Positions 40,247 to 49,637 of a stretch of DNA of 64,000 nucleotides are shown here, one piece after another. Below the pieces are notes generated by a model. It did no database searches. It saw nothing but the letters and a program-made list of their open reading frames with translations, and was not told the DNA's origin. Each line of letters starts with the position of its first letter. Position 1 is the stretch's first letter. A program made the position numbers and the translations under genes. Origin of the DNA: Snodgrassella sp. CFCC 13594 (lineage in GTDB: Bacteria; Pseudomonadota; Gammaproteobacteria; Burkholderiales; Neisseriaceae); NCBI RefSeq assembly GCF_001590725.1, contig NZ_LQXR01000005.1, positions 1 to 64,000 of the forward strand, read 5' to 3'.

Positions 40247-41139
40247 TTATCCAACGGGAAATTTCTGCCTCACTACCGTTAGCCATGCTTTCAGCGCTGG
40301 CGTCAGGCGCTTGTGCTTTGGCCAAGCCAATGCCAACCGCCAATGGATTTCAGGCTCCACTAACGGTACGGCCACAAAAACCGACGGATCAAATTCATCG
40401 GTATAGTATTTTGGCAAAAGCGCAATACCCAACTGCTGTGCCACCATATCACGCAATAAATCCCACTGGCTGGTTCGGCACACCACATTAGGCGTAAAAC
40501 CATGGATATGACACGCATCCATGATCCAGTCATACAGCACAAAATTTTCCGTAAACAGAATAAAAGACTCGTCGCGCAAACTGCGCATACTCAATGCTGT
40601 AGTGGTAGCGGGTAAATTTTCTCGGCGCATCAACACCATCAAGGGATAGCTACACAAACTAATGCTGTCAAAATCAGTACTGACTGGCTCCAGTATCTGC
40701 CCGCATCCAATTGATTGGCCAATAAGGCTTTTTCAATGGTGTGCGCCCCTTCTTCTAAAAATGCCAGCTCAATGCCAGGCCAACGCTGATGGAATTCAAA
40801 AAAAGCAGGCGTCAACAATCGGCTCCCCAGCAACGAAATGCCTATGCGCAAGGTACCGATTTTATGGTTCTGATAATCGACCACGTCTTCTTGCAACAAA
40901 CCCACCTGCTGCACAATATGACGCGCACGCTCATAAACCATTTGACCAATTTCTGTAGGCAGCACCAATCGCTTACGCCCAGCCTGACCTTTTTGTAGCA
41001 ACGCCACACCCAATTCATCTTCTAAGGCCTGAATGATTTTGCTTACCGTGGATTGTGATACCGACAATTTTTCGGCGGCGGCTGAAAAACTGCCGCAATC
41101 GACTAATTCAACCCACAGGTGTAGTGCTTTGAAGTCCAT
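40247..41139 (-). pseudogene. LysR-family regulator beside cidAB (CidR-like), frameshifted
   Basis: The N-terminal winged helix-turn-helix is typical of LysR regulators (FSAAAEKLSVSQSTVSKIIQALEDELGVALL). The effector domain reads to LLANQLDAG, then the frame is lost near 40700 and resumes as ILEPVSTDFDSISLCSYPLMVLMRRENL. One missing base after GCGGGC explains it. Restored length is about 297 residues, normal for the family. Its divergent position next to a cidA/cidB pair matches CidR of Gram-positive bacteria, which controls cidABC where cidC is a pyruvate oxidase. A large inverted repeat between it and cidA is a likely binding site. Confidence 0.82.
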
Positions 41140-41156
41140 GCACATCCAAATTATTT

Positions 41157-41202
41157 AATTTAGGAATAATAATAATCAAATAATTCATATTATGCCTAAT
41201 TT
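41157..41202. promoter_or_regulatory. Inverted repeat in the regulator/cidA intergenic region
   Basis: AATTTAGGAATAAT (41157-41170) is matched on the other strand by ATTATGCCTAATTT (41189-41202) at 12 of 14 positions, with 18 bp between. It lies between the divergent LysR gene and cidA, the usual place for a LysR operator. It shares TAGGAATA with the poxB upstream region. Confidence 0.5.
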
Positions 41203-41248
41203 TTTTATCTAGAATACTTAATTCCCTATTCCATTTGAGGTTTATGAG

Positions 41249-41656
41249 ATGTCTGCATCTTTGGTTAGCCGTACCCAAAAATGGATGCGCATATGTCAGC
41301 AAATTGCAGTCATTGCTGTGGTTTGGTTGGTTTCCATTGGTATCGTTAATCTCACCCACATTCCTTTATCATCTGGGGTAATTGGCTTATTTTTGATGCT
41401 GATTTTATTGGGAACCGGCCTTTTGAAATTGCCACAAGTCGAAGCTGGTGCGCATTTCATCTTGGGTGAATTGTTGTTTTTTTTCCTGCCCATTATTGTG
41501 GCCGTGGTGCAATACAAGGATTTATTCATGACTCAGGGTTGGCAATTGGTGTTGAGTATTGTTATCGGCACCATATTGGTCATGATGAGTACGGCGCTGA
41601 CCTTGAAATATTGTTACCGAATCCGGCGCATGATGATTAAACGTCGACACGCCTAA
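41249..41656 (+). CDS. cidA: CidA/LrgA-family holin-like protein
   Basis: A 135-residue inner-membrane protein with four hydrophobic segments. It has the family motif IPLSSGVIGLFLMLILLGTGLLK and the FILGELLFFFLPIIVAVVQY stretch. Proteins of this family modulate murein hydrolase activity and cell death, and some have been linked to pyruvate or acetate handling. The start at 41249 has TGAGG 8 bp upstream. cidB follows in 38 bp. cidA and lrgA cannot be told apart by sequence; the adjacent LysR gene favours the cid name. Confidence 0.88.
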   Translation: MSASLVSRTQKWMRICQQIAVIAVVWLVSIGIVNLTHIPLSSGVIGLFLMLILLGTGLLKLPQVEAGAHFILGELLFFFLPIIVAVVQYKDLFMTQGWQLVLSIVIGTILVMMSTALTLKYCYRIRRMMIKRRHA

Positions 41657-41694
41657 ACCACACACATCAAGAGATAATAAAGAAAGAACGTATC

Positions 41695-42383
41695 ATGAAC
41701 ACGGTTGCATTGGTTTGCTTGATTTGGACTTTGGTGGCCTATCTAGCCGCTAAAAAATTATATCGTGCCAAGCCCATTATGTTGCTCTCACCAGCCATTA
41801 CGGTACCCGTGGTCACCATCGCACTGATGTTGATTCTGGGCATCAGCTACCAGCAATACCATGAATATACGCGTTGGATTGTGGCTTTACTGGGGCCCGC
41901 CACGGTGGCATTCGCCATCCCTATCTACGAATACCGCGAAGTGATCAAGCGCCAGATCGTGATTTTGGGTCTGGCCATTGTAGTGGGCATGTTTGTGGGG
42001 TTGGGAGCGCTTATATTTTAGCGCAATTATTCCATTTCAATTCAGAAGTGACCAATAGCCTGATGGCGCGCTCTATTTCAACGCCTTTTGCTATCGAACT
42101 CTCAGACGAAATTCATGGTTCCTCCACGTTGGTGTCTTTATTCACCATTCTCACAGGCTTAGCAGGTATGTTGCTAGGCGATTTGGTTTTGACCTTGAGC
42201 CGTTGCAAATTCCACTTAGCCAATGGTGCTGCTTTCGGTAATGCCGCTCATGGGTTTGGTACTTCACGCGCCACGCAGCGCCATGACGACGAAGGGGTGG
42301 TGGCAAGCTTAACCATGGTGTTGGCAGGTTTATTTATGGTTTTGGTTGGGCCATGGATTGTGAAATTGGTGGTCTGGTTATAG
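41695..42383 (+). pseudogene. cidB: CidB/LrgB-family membrane protein, frameshifted
   Basis: A multi-pass protein of about 229 residues after repair. The first part (ITVPVVTIALMLILGISYQQYHEYTRWIVALLGPATVAFAIPIYEYREVIKRQ) is standard LrgB. The frame ends at 42021 after GLGALIF and continues one frame over as AYILAQLFHFNSEVTNSLMARSISTPFAIELSDEIHG through ANGAAFGNAAHGFGTSRA. One missing base at 42003-42006 (GGG or GGA run) explains the break. It is the partner of CidA. Confidence 0.88.
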
Positions 42384-42432
42384 CCAGCATCACATCAACT
42401 CAATCCATTGAATCATTGAAATACAAGATTAG

Positions 42433-42466
42433 GCGCTGCTTTGGTCATCAAAGCAGCGCTTTTTTC
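42433..42466 (+). terminator. Rho-independent terminator after cidB
   Basis: GCGCTGCTTT (42433-42442) and AAAGCAGCGC (42450-42459) form a perfect 10-bp stem with a 7-nt loop followed by six T residues. Confidence 0.93.
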
Positions 42467-42556
42467 AGGCAGCCTAAGTTGAGTAGATGCTAGTCAAAGC
42501 CTTATTTTATCCCTACAATCAACGACAAATATAAAACACTTCATCAGGAGACATAC

Positions 42557-43921
42557 ATGGCCTATCAAACCATCAACCCCTATACGCAAGAAACCCTGCA
42601 CACCTTTGCCAATCACAGCGATGATGAAGTAGCACAAAAAATCAGCGAAGCCGATGCACTGTATCAATCCTTGTGGCGCGACCCCGCCAATATGCCAGAA
42701 CGACTGGCCTGCTTAAATCGTTTGGCAGACATCATGCACCAACGCAAAGCAGAAGTGGCGCGCACCATCAGCATTGAAATGGGTAAATTATTATCTGAGG
42801 CCGTGGGTGAAGTGGCATGTTGCGTCGATATCGCGCGCTATTATGCCGAACATGCTGCCCATTTTCTGAAACCCGTTCCTTATCCTGACGTGCTGGGCAA
42901 AGCATGGGTGGAACATCACCCCATCGGGGTTATCTTGGCTGTGGAACCCTGGAATTTTCCCCTATACCAATTGATCCGCGTGGTCGCACCCGCTATTGCC
43001 ATTGGCAATCCTGTATTGGCAAAACACGCCAGTAATGTTCCTCAATGCGCCCAAATGATGGAAGACATGCTAGGTGAAACTGGCGCACCCGTGGGCGCTT
43101 ATGCAAATTTGTATGTCACACCCGCACAAATCGCCACCATTATTGGCGATGATCGCGTGCGCGGTGTCGCATTAACGGGATCAGAGCATGCAGGCAGCAT
43201 CGTGGCTGGAGAGGCCGGATCCAAACTGAAAAAAGCGACCATGGAACTGGGTGGCAATGACGTTTTTGTGGTATTGGATGATGCAGACCTGCCTAATGCC
43301 GCTGCCGCTGCAGTGGGTGGTCGTTTATACAATGCAGGCCAAGTGTGCACGGCTTCCAAACGTTATATCGTACACCAAGCTGTGGCAGAAAAATTTAAAA
43401 GCCTCATCATTTCTGCCTTTCAATCTGTGATTATGGGCGATCCGTTGGATGAGCATACCACGTTGGCACCCTTGTCTTCCGCCAAAGCAAAAAGTGATTT
43501 GCAGCAGCAACTGGATCGAGCCATCACCCACGGCGCTCGTGTTTTATGTGGTAATACCCCTGCCGAAGGCAATTTTTTTACCCCCACCATTCTCACCGAC
43601 ATCTCGCGCAACAACCCTGCTTATTTCGAGGAATTTTTCGGCCCAGTGGCGCAATTGTATGTAGTAGCCGATGACGATGAAGCTGTGGCATTAGCCAACG
43701 ATTCACATTACGGCTTGGGTGGCACCATTTATTCAGGCAACGTGGAACGCGCCAAAAACATGGCCTCACGCATTGAAACCGGCATGGTTTTCATCAACCG
43801 AAGCGGTGATTCCGTGGCCGAACTGCCTTTTGGCGGCGTGAAACGCTCTGGCTTTGGCCGTGAATTAAGTGATTTGGGCATCAAAGAATTTGTGAACCAA
43901 AAATTGGTGGTTGTGGGTTAA
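42557..43921 (+). CDS. sad: NAD(P)-dependent succinate-semialdehyde dehydrogenase-type enzyme
   Basis: A 454-residue aldehyde dehydrogenase. The Rossmann region includes GVILAVEPWNFPLYQLIRVVAPAIAIGN. The catalytic Glu is in ATMELGGNDVFVVL and the nucleophile Cys in NAGQVCTASKRY. The final part reads PFGGVKRSGFGRELSDLGIKEFVN. The pattern fits the short Sad/GabD subgroup oxidising succinate semialdehyde. It may connect with the PuuB-like oxidase at 28659 in putrescine or GABA breakdown, though the two are unlinked. CAGGAGAC precedes the start. The symbol is tentative. Confidence 0.85.
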   Translation: MAYQTINPYTQETLHTFANHSDDEVAQKISEADALYQSLWRDPANMPERLACLNRLADIMHQRKAEVARTISIEMGKLLSEAVGEVACCVDIARYYAEHAAHFLKPVPYPDVLGKAWVEHHPIGVILAVEPWNFPLYQLIRVVAPAIAIGNPVLAKHASNVPQCAQMMEDMLGETGAPVGAYANLYVTPAQIATIIGDDRVRGVALTGSEHAGSIVAGEAGSKLKKATMELGGNDVFVVLDDADLPNAAAAAVGGRLYNAGQVCTASKRYIVHQAVAEKFKSLIISAFQSVIMGDPLDEHTTLAPLSSAKAKSDLQQQLDRAITHGARVLCGNTPAEGNFFTPTILTDISRNNPAYFEEFFGPVAQLYVVADDDEAVALANDSHYGLGGTIYSGNVERAKNMASRIETGMVFINRSGDSVAELPFGGVKRSGFGRELSDLGIKEFVNQKLVVVG

Positions 43922-44487
43922 CGCATACCTCATCGCCTCCAGCAGCATCATGCCCATGGTCAGTAGCATCAACCCAAATCCTTCTGGTTTAAAAACCAGA
44001 GGGATTTTAAAATGTTCATTGTTCCATGCTGAGTATACACATCGATTATTCATCACCTTACCAATGAGAATATGGCAAACAATCATGAGGTTGGTTTAAA
44101 ACCCTTAAATCATATGACTTCAGCTCACCCAAACAGAAACCGCGATCAGATTTTCATCTTGATTGATCGTCAATAGGGTCATTAATTTCAGGCAACCCAT
44201 TGAACAATACATCAGCGTCCCCTACTCATTTAACAACGCCGTCTTGCTCCCGCACGCAGCTGAAGGTCTGTGTTTAGCTCAACCCTAGTCTAAGGAAATC
44301 AACTGCAATAAGATAAATGAAGATCATGCTTTTGAACCATGATGCGATTACCGCGTTTTGCGAAAGTTGCCATAATGTTTTTACCTTTTATTGATGCATA
44401 AAATACATCAATAAAATGGCTTTTCGAAATCATTCGTCGCAAATTTATCGAAAAATAAATTTAAGTTACTAAAAATAAGAGATTAAT
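43922..44487. other. Gene-free AT-rich stretch before the tRNAs
   Basis: No supported gene lies in these 566 bp. A perfect hairpin at about 43983-44000 (TCTGGTTT-AA-AAACCAGA) lies about 60 bp past the aldehyde dehydrogenase and could act in transcript ending, but it has no clean T run. A DUS-like TTTCAGGCAACC occurs near 44187. Confidence 0.5.
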
Positions 44488-44563
44488 TGGTGCCGGCAAT
44501 AGGAATCGAACCTACGACCTTCGCGTTACGAGTGCGCTGCTCTACCAACTGAGCTATGCCGGC
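44488..44563 (-). tRNA. tRNA-Thr (anticodon CGT)
   Basis: 76 nt including an encoded CCA. The acceptor stem is GCCGGCA/TGCCGGC, the D arm GCTCAGTTGGTAGAGC and the T loop GTTCGAT. The anticodon loop is CTCGTAA. Position 31-39 is an A-C mismatch where relatives usually have A-U, which is either a variant or a base-call error. Confidence 0.95.
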
Positions 44564-44643
44564 TAATGAAGAATGCGTCCATTCTATACCGATTGTTGGA
44601 CTGGGAACACCTGATCAAATATAGCCGCAACAAACCAATGAAT

Positions 44644-44666
44644 AAAGACCGCGTGTGCGGTCTTTT
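44644..44666 (-). terminator. Hairpin between the two tRNA genes
   Basis: AAAGACCGC (44644-44652) and GCGGTCTTT (44657-44665) form a 9-bp stem with a 4-nt loop and A/T flanks. It is immediately downstream of tRNA-Ala on the minus strand, so it is a terminator or processing signal. Confidence 0.7.
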
Positions 44667-44671
44667 AAATC

Positions 44672-44747
<76 letters not shown>

Positions 44748-45007
44748 GTTGCAGCCACAATGATGATGACTAGGCTGCGCATATTACCAGCTCTTTCTTT
44801 TTTTGCCCATACTTTAATTACCCTCTACCCAGAAAAATCGTTCAGTTTAATGATTTTCAAGTAAATTTAATCTGAATGATTTGACTTGGTTTTCATCAGG
44901 ATAAACCACAGTGGCTTTGGTTCGCATTTGATTTTATACTTTGCGCCTATTAATCAGCGCTGTTATGCGGCACAAAGGTGTTGGCAACAGCCTAAAGGAT
45001 GGATTCA

Positions 45008-46006
45008 ATGCCTCGAAACACAATGCGTTGGCTAATCTCAGGCTTCATATTGGTGGTGGCTGGATTGGCATTTTTGCTGTTTGCCCCCAAAACCAATTCA
45101 GGCTATCGGCTCAAGGTGCAAGCAGGTTATGGCATGGCATCAGTGAGCCGAGATTTGGCTCATGACGGTGTGGTATACAGCCGTTATGCTCTACTGGGTG
45201 CTGCATATGCAATGGGCATGAGCGATAAGTTACATCCAGGCAATTACCGGCTCCCTCGCTCCATTTCCACATGGCAAATCTTACAGCGCCTGCGGGATGG
45301 TAAACCAGATACAGTCACCATCTCAATCATCGAAGGCAATACATTCAAGCAAATGCGCCGCATCATCAATCAAAATCCTGATCTGCACCATGACACGGCA
45401 ACATGGTCAGATATGGCTATTGTGCACAAAATTGATTCCAACATAACAGCCAAACAAGCTGAAGGACTATTCTTTCCCGCCAGTTATGAAGTCGATACCG
45501 ACAGCAGCGATCTAGCCGTGTATCGGCTGGCCTACCAAACCATGCAAAAGCACCTTCAGGCAGCCTGGGACGAGCGGCGCAGTGGCCTACCTTATACGCA
45601 GCCCTACGACCTACTGATCATGGCAAGCTTAGTAGAAAAAGAAACTGGCAACCCCAAAGACCGTGCGCATGTGGCGGCGGTATTTGTCAATCGACTCAAC
45701 CAAGGCATGCGCTTACAAACCGACCCCACCGTTATTTACGGCATGGGCAGCGCATATAGAGGTAAAATTGGCAAAGCAGATTTACGCCGTGATACGCCTT
45801 ACAATACGTATACTCGTAACGGCTTGCCGCCTACGCCCATCGCGTTACCAGGCAAAGCAGCACTAGAAGCAGCGGCTCACCCGTCCAGTGCCCAATATTT
45901 GTATTTTGTATCCAAAAACGATGGCAGTGGACAAAGCCAATTCAGCCATAATTTGGATGAACACAATGCGGCCGTGCGTCAATACATCCTTAAAAAAGGC
46001 CCATAA
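45008..46006 (+). CDS. mltG: Endolytic murein transglycosylase MltG
   Basis: Membrane-anchored lytic transglycosylase that cuts nascent glycan strands and sets their length. The 332 residues have one N-terminal helix (WLISGFILVVAGLAFLLFA), a LysM-like periplasmic region, and the YceG domain with catalytic Glu in LLIMASLVEKETGNPKDR and the substrate region LQTDPTVIYGMG. ATG 45008 was preferred to ATG 44999 because AAAGGA (44993-44998) abuts the latter and is 9 bp from the former. tmk follows in 40 bp, the usual mltG-tmk-holB order. Confidence 0.96.
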   Translation: MPRNTMRWLISGFILVVAGLAFLLFAPKTNSGYRLKVQAGYGMASVSRDLAHDGVVYSRYALLGAAYAMGMSDKLHPGNYRLPRSISTWQILQRLRDGKPDTVTISIIEGNTFKQMRRIINQNPDLHHDTATWSDMAIVHKIDSNITAKQAEGLFFPASYEVDTDSSDLAVYRLAYQTMQKHLQAAWDERRSGLPYTQPYDLLIMASLVEKETGNPKDRAHVAAVFVNRLNQGMRLQTDPTVIYGMGSAYRGKIGKADLRRDTPYNTYTRNGLPPTPIALPGKAALEAAAHPSSAQYLYFVSKNDGSGQSQFSHNLDEHNAAVRQYILKKGP

Positions 46007-46046
46007 TAGATTTTTTTATTTTTTTTAGAGCATAGCCTCTTCGCTT

Positions 46047-46673
46047 ATGAAACCATTTTTTATTACTTTAGATGGCATTGACGGTGCCGGTAAATCCACC
46101 AACTTGGCGACCATGCGTGCCTGGTTTGAAGCGCATGCGCTGCCGGTATTGTTTACCCGCGAACCTGGCGGCACCCCCATTGGAGAAGCCATACGCCAAC
46201 TACTGCTCGACCCAGCTACCGAAGCCAATGTCCGTACTGAAACACTATTGATGTTTGCAGCCCGCCAACAACATCTAGATGAAGTGATACGCCCCGCTTT
46301 AGCCAGTGGGGTAAATGTGGTATCCGACCGATTCACCGATGCCACATTTGCCTATCAAGGTGGCGGGCGCTGCTTGCCTTTGGCCGACATTGAAATATTG
46401 GAAAAGTGGGTTCAACACAGTTTTCAACCAGATTTAACCTTGCTCTTAGACATTCCCTTGGCTGTTTCTATGCAGCGTTTGGCTCAAAATGGCAGCCAAG
46501 ACCGCTTCGAGCAAGAGGATAGAGCCTTCTTTGAGCGCACGCGACAAATCTACCTGAGCAGAGCACAAGCCTACCCCTCGCAATATCGTATCATCGACAG
46601 CAGCCAGCCTATGAATACCGTTGCCCGCACCATTCAGGCAGCCTTGGCACACTTATTTGGGCAGGACGCATGA
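46047..46673 (+). CDS. tmk: Thymidylate kinase
   Basis: Phosphorylates dTMP to dTDP. The 208 residues carry the P-loop LDGIDGAGKSTN, the DR(Y/F) motif VVSDRFTDATFAYQGGGR, and a lid segment NGSQDRFEQEDRAFFERTR. Its stop overlaps the holB start by 4 bp (ATGA). Confidence 0.97.
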   Translation: MKPFFITLDGIDGAGKSTNLATMRAWFEAHALPVLFTREPGGTPIGEAIRQLLLDPATEANVRTETLLMFAARQQHLDEVIRPALASGVNVVSDRFTDATFAYQGGGRCLPLADIEILEKWVQHSFQPDLTLLLDIPLAVSMQRLAQNGSQDRFEQEDRAFFERTRQIYLSRAQAYPSQYRIIDSSQPMNTVARTIQAALAHLFGQDA

Positions 46674-47650
46674 TTTATCCGTGGCTACAATCCATTTGGC
46701 AACACATTGACCAGCATTGGCAGCAACAGCCGCATGCATGGCTAATTCATGGGCACAGCGGCATTGGCAAACGCGCTTTTGCCGAGCATCTGGCCCAAGC
46801 TTTATTGTGTGAACATTCATTGGCGGAACATCAACCCTGTGGACAGTGCCCATCCTGTCATTTATTTACCCAACAGAGCCATCCCGATTTTTTGATGCTC
46901 ACGCCGCCCTTGGCTGAAGATGAAGCCAATCCGCGGGCACGCCAACAAATCAAAGTGGAATCCGTACGCGCTGCTTTGGCCTTTGCTCATCTAAGCTCGC
47001 ATCGTGGCGGTCGGCGCGTCATACTGATTTATCCAGCTGAAAGCATGAATACTCAGGCAGCCAATGCCTTATTGAAAATACTAGAAGAACCACCCGCTGA
47101 TGTAATGTTTATTCTGGTGAGCCACAACAAAGACCGGCTGCTCCCTACCATCAAAAGCCGTTGCCGCCAATTAGCGTTACCGATGCCCAGCCATGAGCAG
47201 GCCATGGCTTATTTGCAACAGCAGGCAGTCCCAGATGCAGATAATCAATTGGCGTTTCACGGTGGGGCGCCGCTATTTGACGAATCAGCAGACGATGCCG
47301 CCTTGCGCGAAAACTTGCTGACCATTCTGGCTAAACCTGGACTCATCGCCTGCATGGACTATGCCGCTCAATTTGATCGCCAGAAAAAACCCTTGGCACT
47401 GTTCCTCAATTGGCTGCACAAATGGCTATTGGATGTGGCCTTGGCGCAAAGAAGCATGCCAACGGTGTATTATCCAGCTTGGCATACGGCCATCGATACG
47501 GTAGCCGAGCGCACGACATCCTTGGCCTTGTTTGCCTTGGTGCAGAAACTTGCCACCATAGCCCCTTACGGCTACCACACGCTCAATGTTAAAATGCAAC
47601 TGGAAGACTTATTCATTGCCTATGTCCAATTTTGGCAAAACAAAGCTTAA
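46670..47650 (+). CDS. holB: DNA polymerase III delta' subunit
   Basis: Clamp-loader subunit of the replicative polymerase. The 326 residues have an AAA+ core with a loop HGHSGIGKRAFAEHLAQALLC. The zinc-binding cysteines (CGQCPSC plus an upstream Cys) are followed by HPDFLMLTP and the sensor/SRC-type region LVSHNKDRLLPTIKSRC. It is coupled to tmk by a 4-bp overlap, and pilZ follows in 17 bp. Confidence 0.94.
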   Translation: MIYPWLQSIWQHIDQHWQQQPHAWLIHGHSGIGKRAFAEHLAQALLCEHSLAEHQPCGQCPSCHLFTQQSHPDFLMLTPPLAEDEANPRARQQIKVESVRAALAFAHLSSHRGGRRVILIYPAESMNTQAANALLKILEEPPADVMFILVSHNKDRLLPTIKSRCRQLALPMPSHEQAMAYLQQQAVPDADNQLAFHGGAPLFDESADDAALRENLLTILAKPGLIACMDYAAQFDRQKKPLALFLNWLHKWLLDVALAQRSMPTVYYPAWHTAIDTVAERTTSLALFALVQKLATIAPYGYHTLNVKMQLEDLFIAYVQFWQNKA

Positions 47651-47667
47651 GCACGAAAAGGATAACC

Positions 47668-48027
47668 ATGGCCACGCCTCCTGTTGATTTACCTGGAAAA
47701 ATGCTGAACCTAACGATACCGGATAAGCCAGAGCTGTATCGCAGCTATATGTCGTTTTTGAAACACGGCGGTTTATTTGCCCCAACCACCGATTCATTTG
47801 CCATGAATGAAGAAGTTTTGCTGGTGGTTAACTTGCCTGAATTCAATGAGCCCCGTTATCTGCGCACACACGTGGCTTGGATTAACCCCACGCCCACTTC
47901 ATCCGGACAACCCAAAGGCATCGGCTTGGCCTTTGGCGATGACGAAACCGCGGTAGAAACCAAGCAGGCCATCGAAGATTTGTTACCGGGTATGCTGCTT
48001 AACGAGCGTGCCACCTACACTTTATAA
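47668..48027 (+). CDS. pilZ: PilZ-domain type IV pilus protein
   Basis: A 119-residue PilZ-domain protein (MLNLTIPDKPELYRSYMSFLKHGGLFAPTTDSFAMNEEVLLVVNLPE...GIGLAFGDDETAV). It lacks the RxxxR c-di-GMP motif at the N-terminus, as does the pilus-biogenesis PilZ of Neisseria and Pseudomonas. It probably supports type IV pili, the DNA uptake machine of these bacteria. ATG 47668 follows AAAAGGA. Its position after holB is typical of beta- and gammaproteobacteria. Confidence 0.92.
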   Translation: MATPPVDLPGKMLNLTIPDKPELYRSYMSFLKHGGLFAPTTDSFAMNEEVLLVVNLPEFNEPRYLRTHVAWINPTPTSSGQPKGIGLAFGDDETAVETKQAIEDLLPGMLLNERATYTL

Positions 48028-48049
48028 CGGCCAACAGCCAATAAATGCT

Positions 48050-48829
48050 ATGTTCATTGATTCCCACTGCCACCTAAATATGCCTGAGCTGGCTAACAGG
48101 TTGCCTGAAATACTGGCCAATATGAGCGCCGATGATGTGGTGCAAGCCATCGCCATCAGCGTGGACAAACCCAGCGCCACCGCAGTCTTAGCATTGGCAG
48201 AACAATATCCACAATTATTTGCCAGCGTTGGCGTTCACCCAGAAGACATGGATTCCGAAGAGATGAGCGTGGCCGACTTGGTTGCCGCTGCGGCACATCC
48301 CAAAGTGGTGGGCATAGGCGAAACGGGCTTAGACTACCATTGGTGTAGTGGCGATTTGCGCTGGCAGCAAAACCGCTTCGCCACCCACATTCAAGCTGCC
48401 AATGACAGCAGGTTGCCCCTCATTGTACATACCCGAGACGCCGCAGCCGATACATTGAGTTTACTGAAAGCAGGCCAAGCCCATGCCGGTGTGATTCATT
48501 GCTTCACTGAAGATGTGGCTTTTGCCAAAGCCGTATTGGATTTGGGTTTTTATGTTTCCTTTTCAGGCATCGTAACTTTTAAAAATGCACAAAGCATTCA
48601 GGCAGCCTGCCAATATGTGCCTTTGGATCGATTATTGGTCGAAACCGATGCCCCATATTTGGCTCCGGTACCCAAACGCGGCAAAATAAATGAGCCTGCT
48701 TTTGTACACTACACGGCCGAATTCATTGCGCAGCTTCGCGGCGAGTCTTTATCTACTCTGGCAGAAGCCACTTGTGCCAACACCTACCGATTGTTTGGCA
48801 AAATGACGCGGCCATCTACGCAAGGATAG
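48050..48829 (+). CDS. TatD-family metal-dependent hydrolase/DNase
   Basis: A 259-residue TIM-barrel metallohydrolase starting MFIDSHCHLNM (His-x-His). Further ligands are in GIGETGLDYHW, LPLIVHTRDA and VIHCFTED, and the final LLVETDAPYLAPVPKRGK matches the family (YcfH/TatD). It is a likely nuclease or phosphoesterase. ATG 48050 was chosen because the metal-binding motif begins there; the upstream GTG frame overlaps pilZ. A perfect DUS lies within the gene near 48598. Confidence 0.92.
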   Translation: MFIDSHCHLNMPELANRLPEILANMSADDVVQAIAISVDKPSATAVLALAEQYPQLFASVGVHPEDMDSEEMSVADLVAAAAHPKVVGIGETGLDYHWCSGDLRWQQNRFATHIQAANDSRLPLIVHTRDAAADTLSLLKAGQAHAGVIHCFTEDVAFAKAVLDLGFYVSFSGIVTFKNAQSIQAACQYVPLDRLLVETDAPYLAPVPKRGKINEPAFVHYTAEFIAQLRGESLSTLAEATCANTYRLFGKMTRPSTQG

Positions 48830-48831
48830 TC

Positions 48832-49629
48832 ATGGCCACCGACATCACCCTCACCGTTTTGGGCTGTGGCAGCTCTTCAGGCAGCCCAGTTATCGGTTGC
48901 GGCTGCAATACCTGCATGAGCCTCAAGCCCCAAAACACCCGTAGCCGATGCAGTGCACACCTCACCATTGGTACCCAACACTGGCAAATTGACACCGGAA
49001 CTGACTTTCGAAGCCAAGCACTGACCCATCACCTAAACCATATTGATGGTGTGCTCTACACCCACCCTCATGCCGACCACCTAAACGGCATTGATGATTT
49101 ACGTGCATTTTGCTATCAACAACAAACGGCCATCCCCATTTACGGCAACCACTTCACCATGGCCAATATCGAAGATCGTTTTGGCTATGCCTTTTTACCC
49201 ATCAGCCAACATTGGAATCGCCCTGTTTTGCAAAGCCATGTCTGGCCGCTGAATCAAGGCCAATCACCCGTGTTTGACATTGATGGTGTACCCGTTTGGC
49301 ACTTTGGCGTACCCCATGGACATTGGACAACCAGCGCCTTCCGCATCGGCAATGTGGCTTGGTTTACTGATTTAAACCACATTGATGATGCCATGATTGA
49401 ACGACTACAAGGACTGGATTATTTGTTTCTAGACTGTCTCATGGACAAGGCTTATCCCAGCCATTTGAGTACCGATCAAGCCTTTGAATATGCAGAACGC
49501 ATCGGTGCGCAGCACACTTATTTCATCCACATGACGCATATGCTCGAATACGAAGCATTAAATGCACGCTGCCCACCAAAGTGTGCCGTGGCCTATGATG
49601 GACTGAGCATCAACAGCAGCTATCCGTAA
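48832..49629 (+). CDS. Metallo-beta-lactamase-fold hydrolase (PhnP-like)
   Basis: A 265-residue MBL-fold enzyme. The N-terminus LTVLGCGSSSGSPVIGCGCNTCMSL has the Cys cluster seen in PhnP-type phosphodiesterases. The metal-binding HxHxDH box is YTHPHADHLNGIDDLR, and later His residues lie in HFGVPHGHWTT and FIHMTHMLEYE. The substrate is probably a cyclic phosphodiester, unproven. AAGGA precedes ATG 48832, 2 bp after the TatD-family stop. Confidence 0.88.
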   Translation: MATDITLTVLGCGSSSGSPVIGCGCNTCMSLKPQNTRSRCSAHLTIGTQHWQIDTGTDFRSQALTHHLNHIDGVLYTHPHADHLNGIDDLRAFCYQQQTAIPIYGNHFTMANIEDRFGYAFLPISQHWNRPVLQSHVWPLNQGQSPVFDIDGVPVWHFGVPHGHWTTSAFRIGNVAWFTDLNHIDDAMIERLQGLDYLFLDCLMDKAYPSHLSTDQAFEYAERIGAQHTYFIHMTHMLEYEALNARCPPKCAVAYDGLSINSSYP

Positions 49630-49637
49630 AGCTTAAG

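Noticed and set aside
43865..44086. A 73-codon minus-strand frame at the end of the aldehyde dehydrogenase gene
   Set aside because: It overlaps the aldehyde dehydrogenase 3' end antisense and has no supporting start signal or family resemblance.
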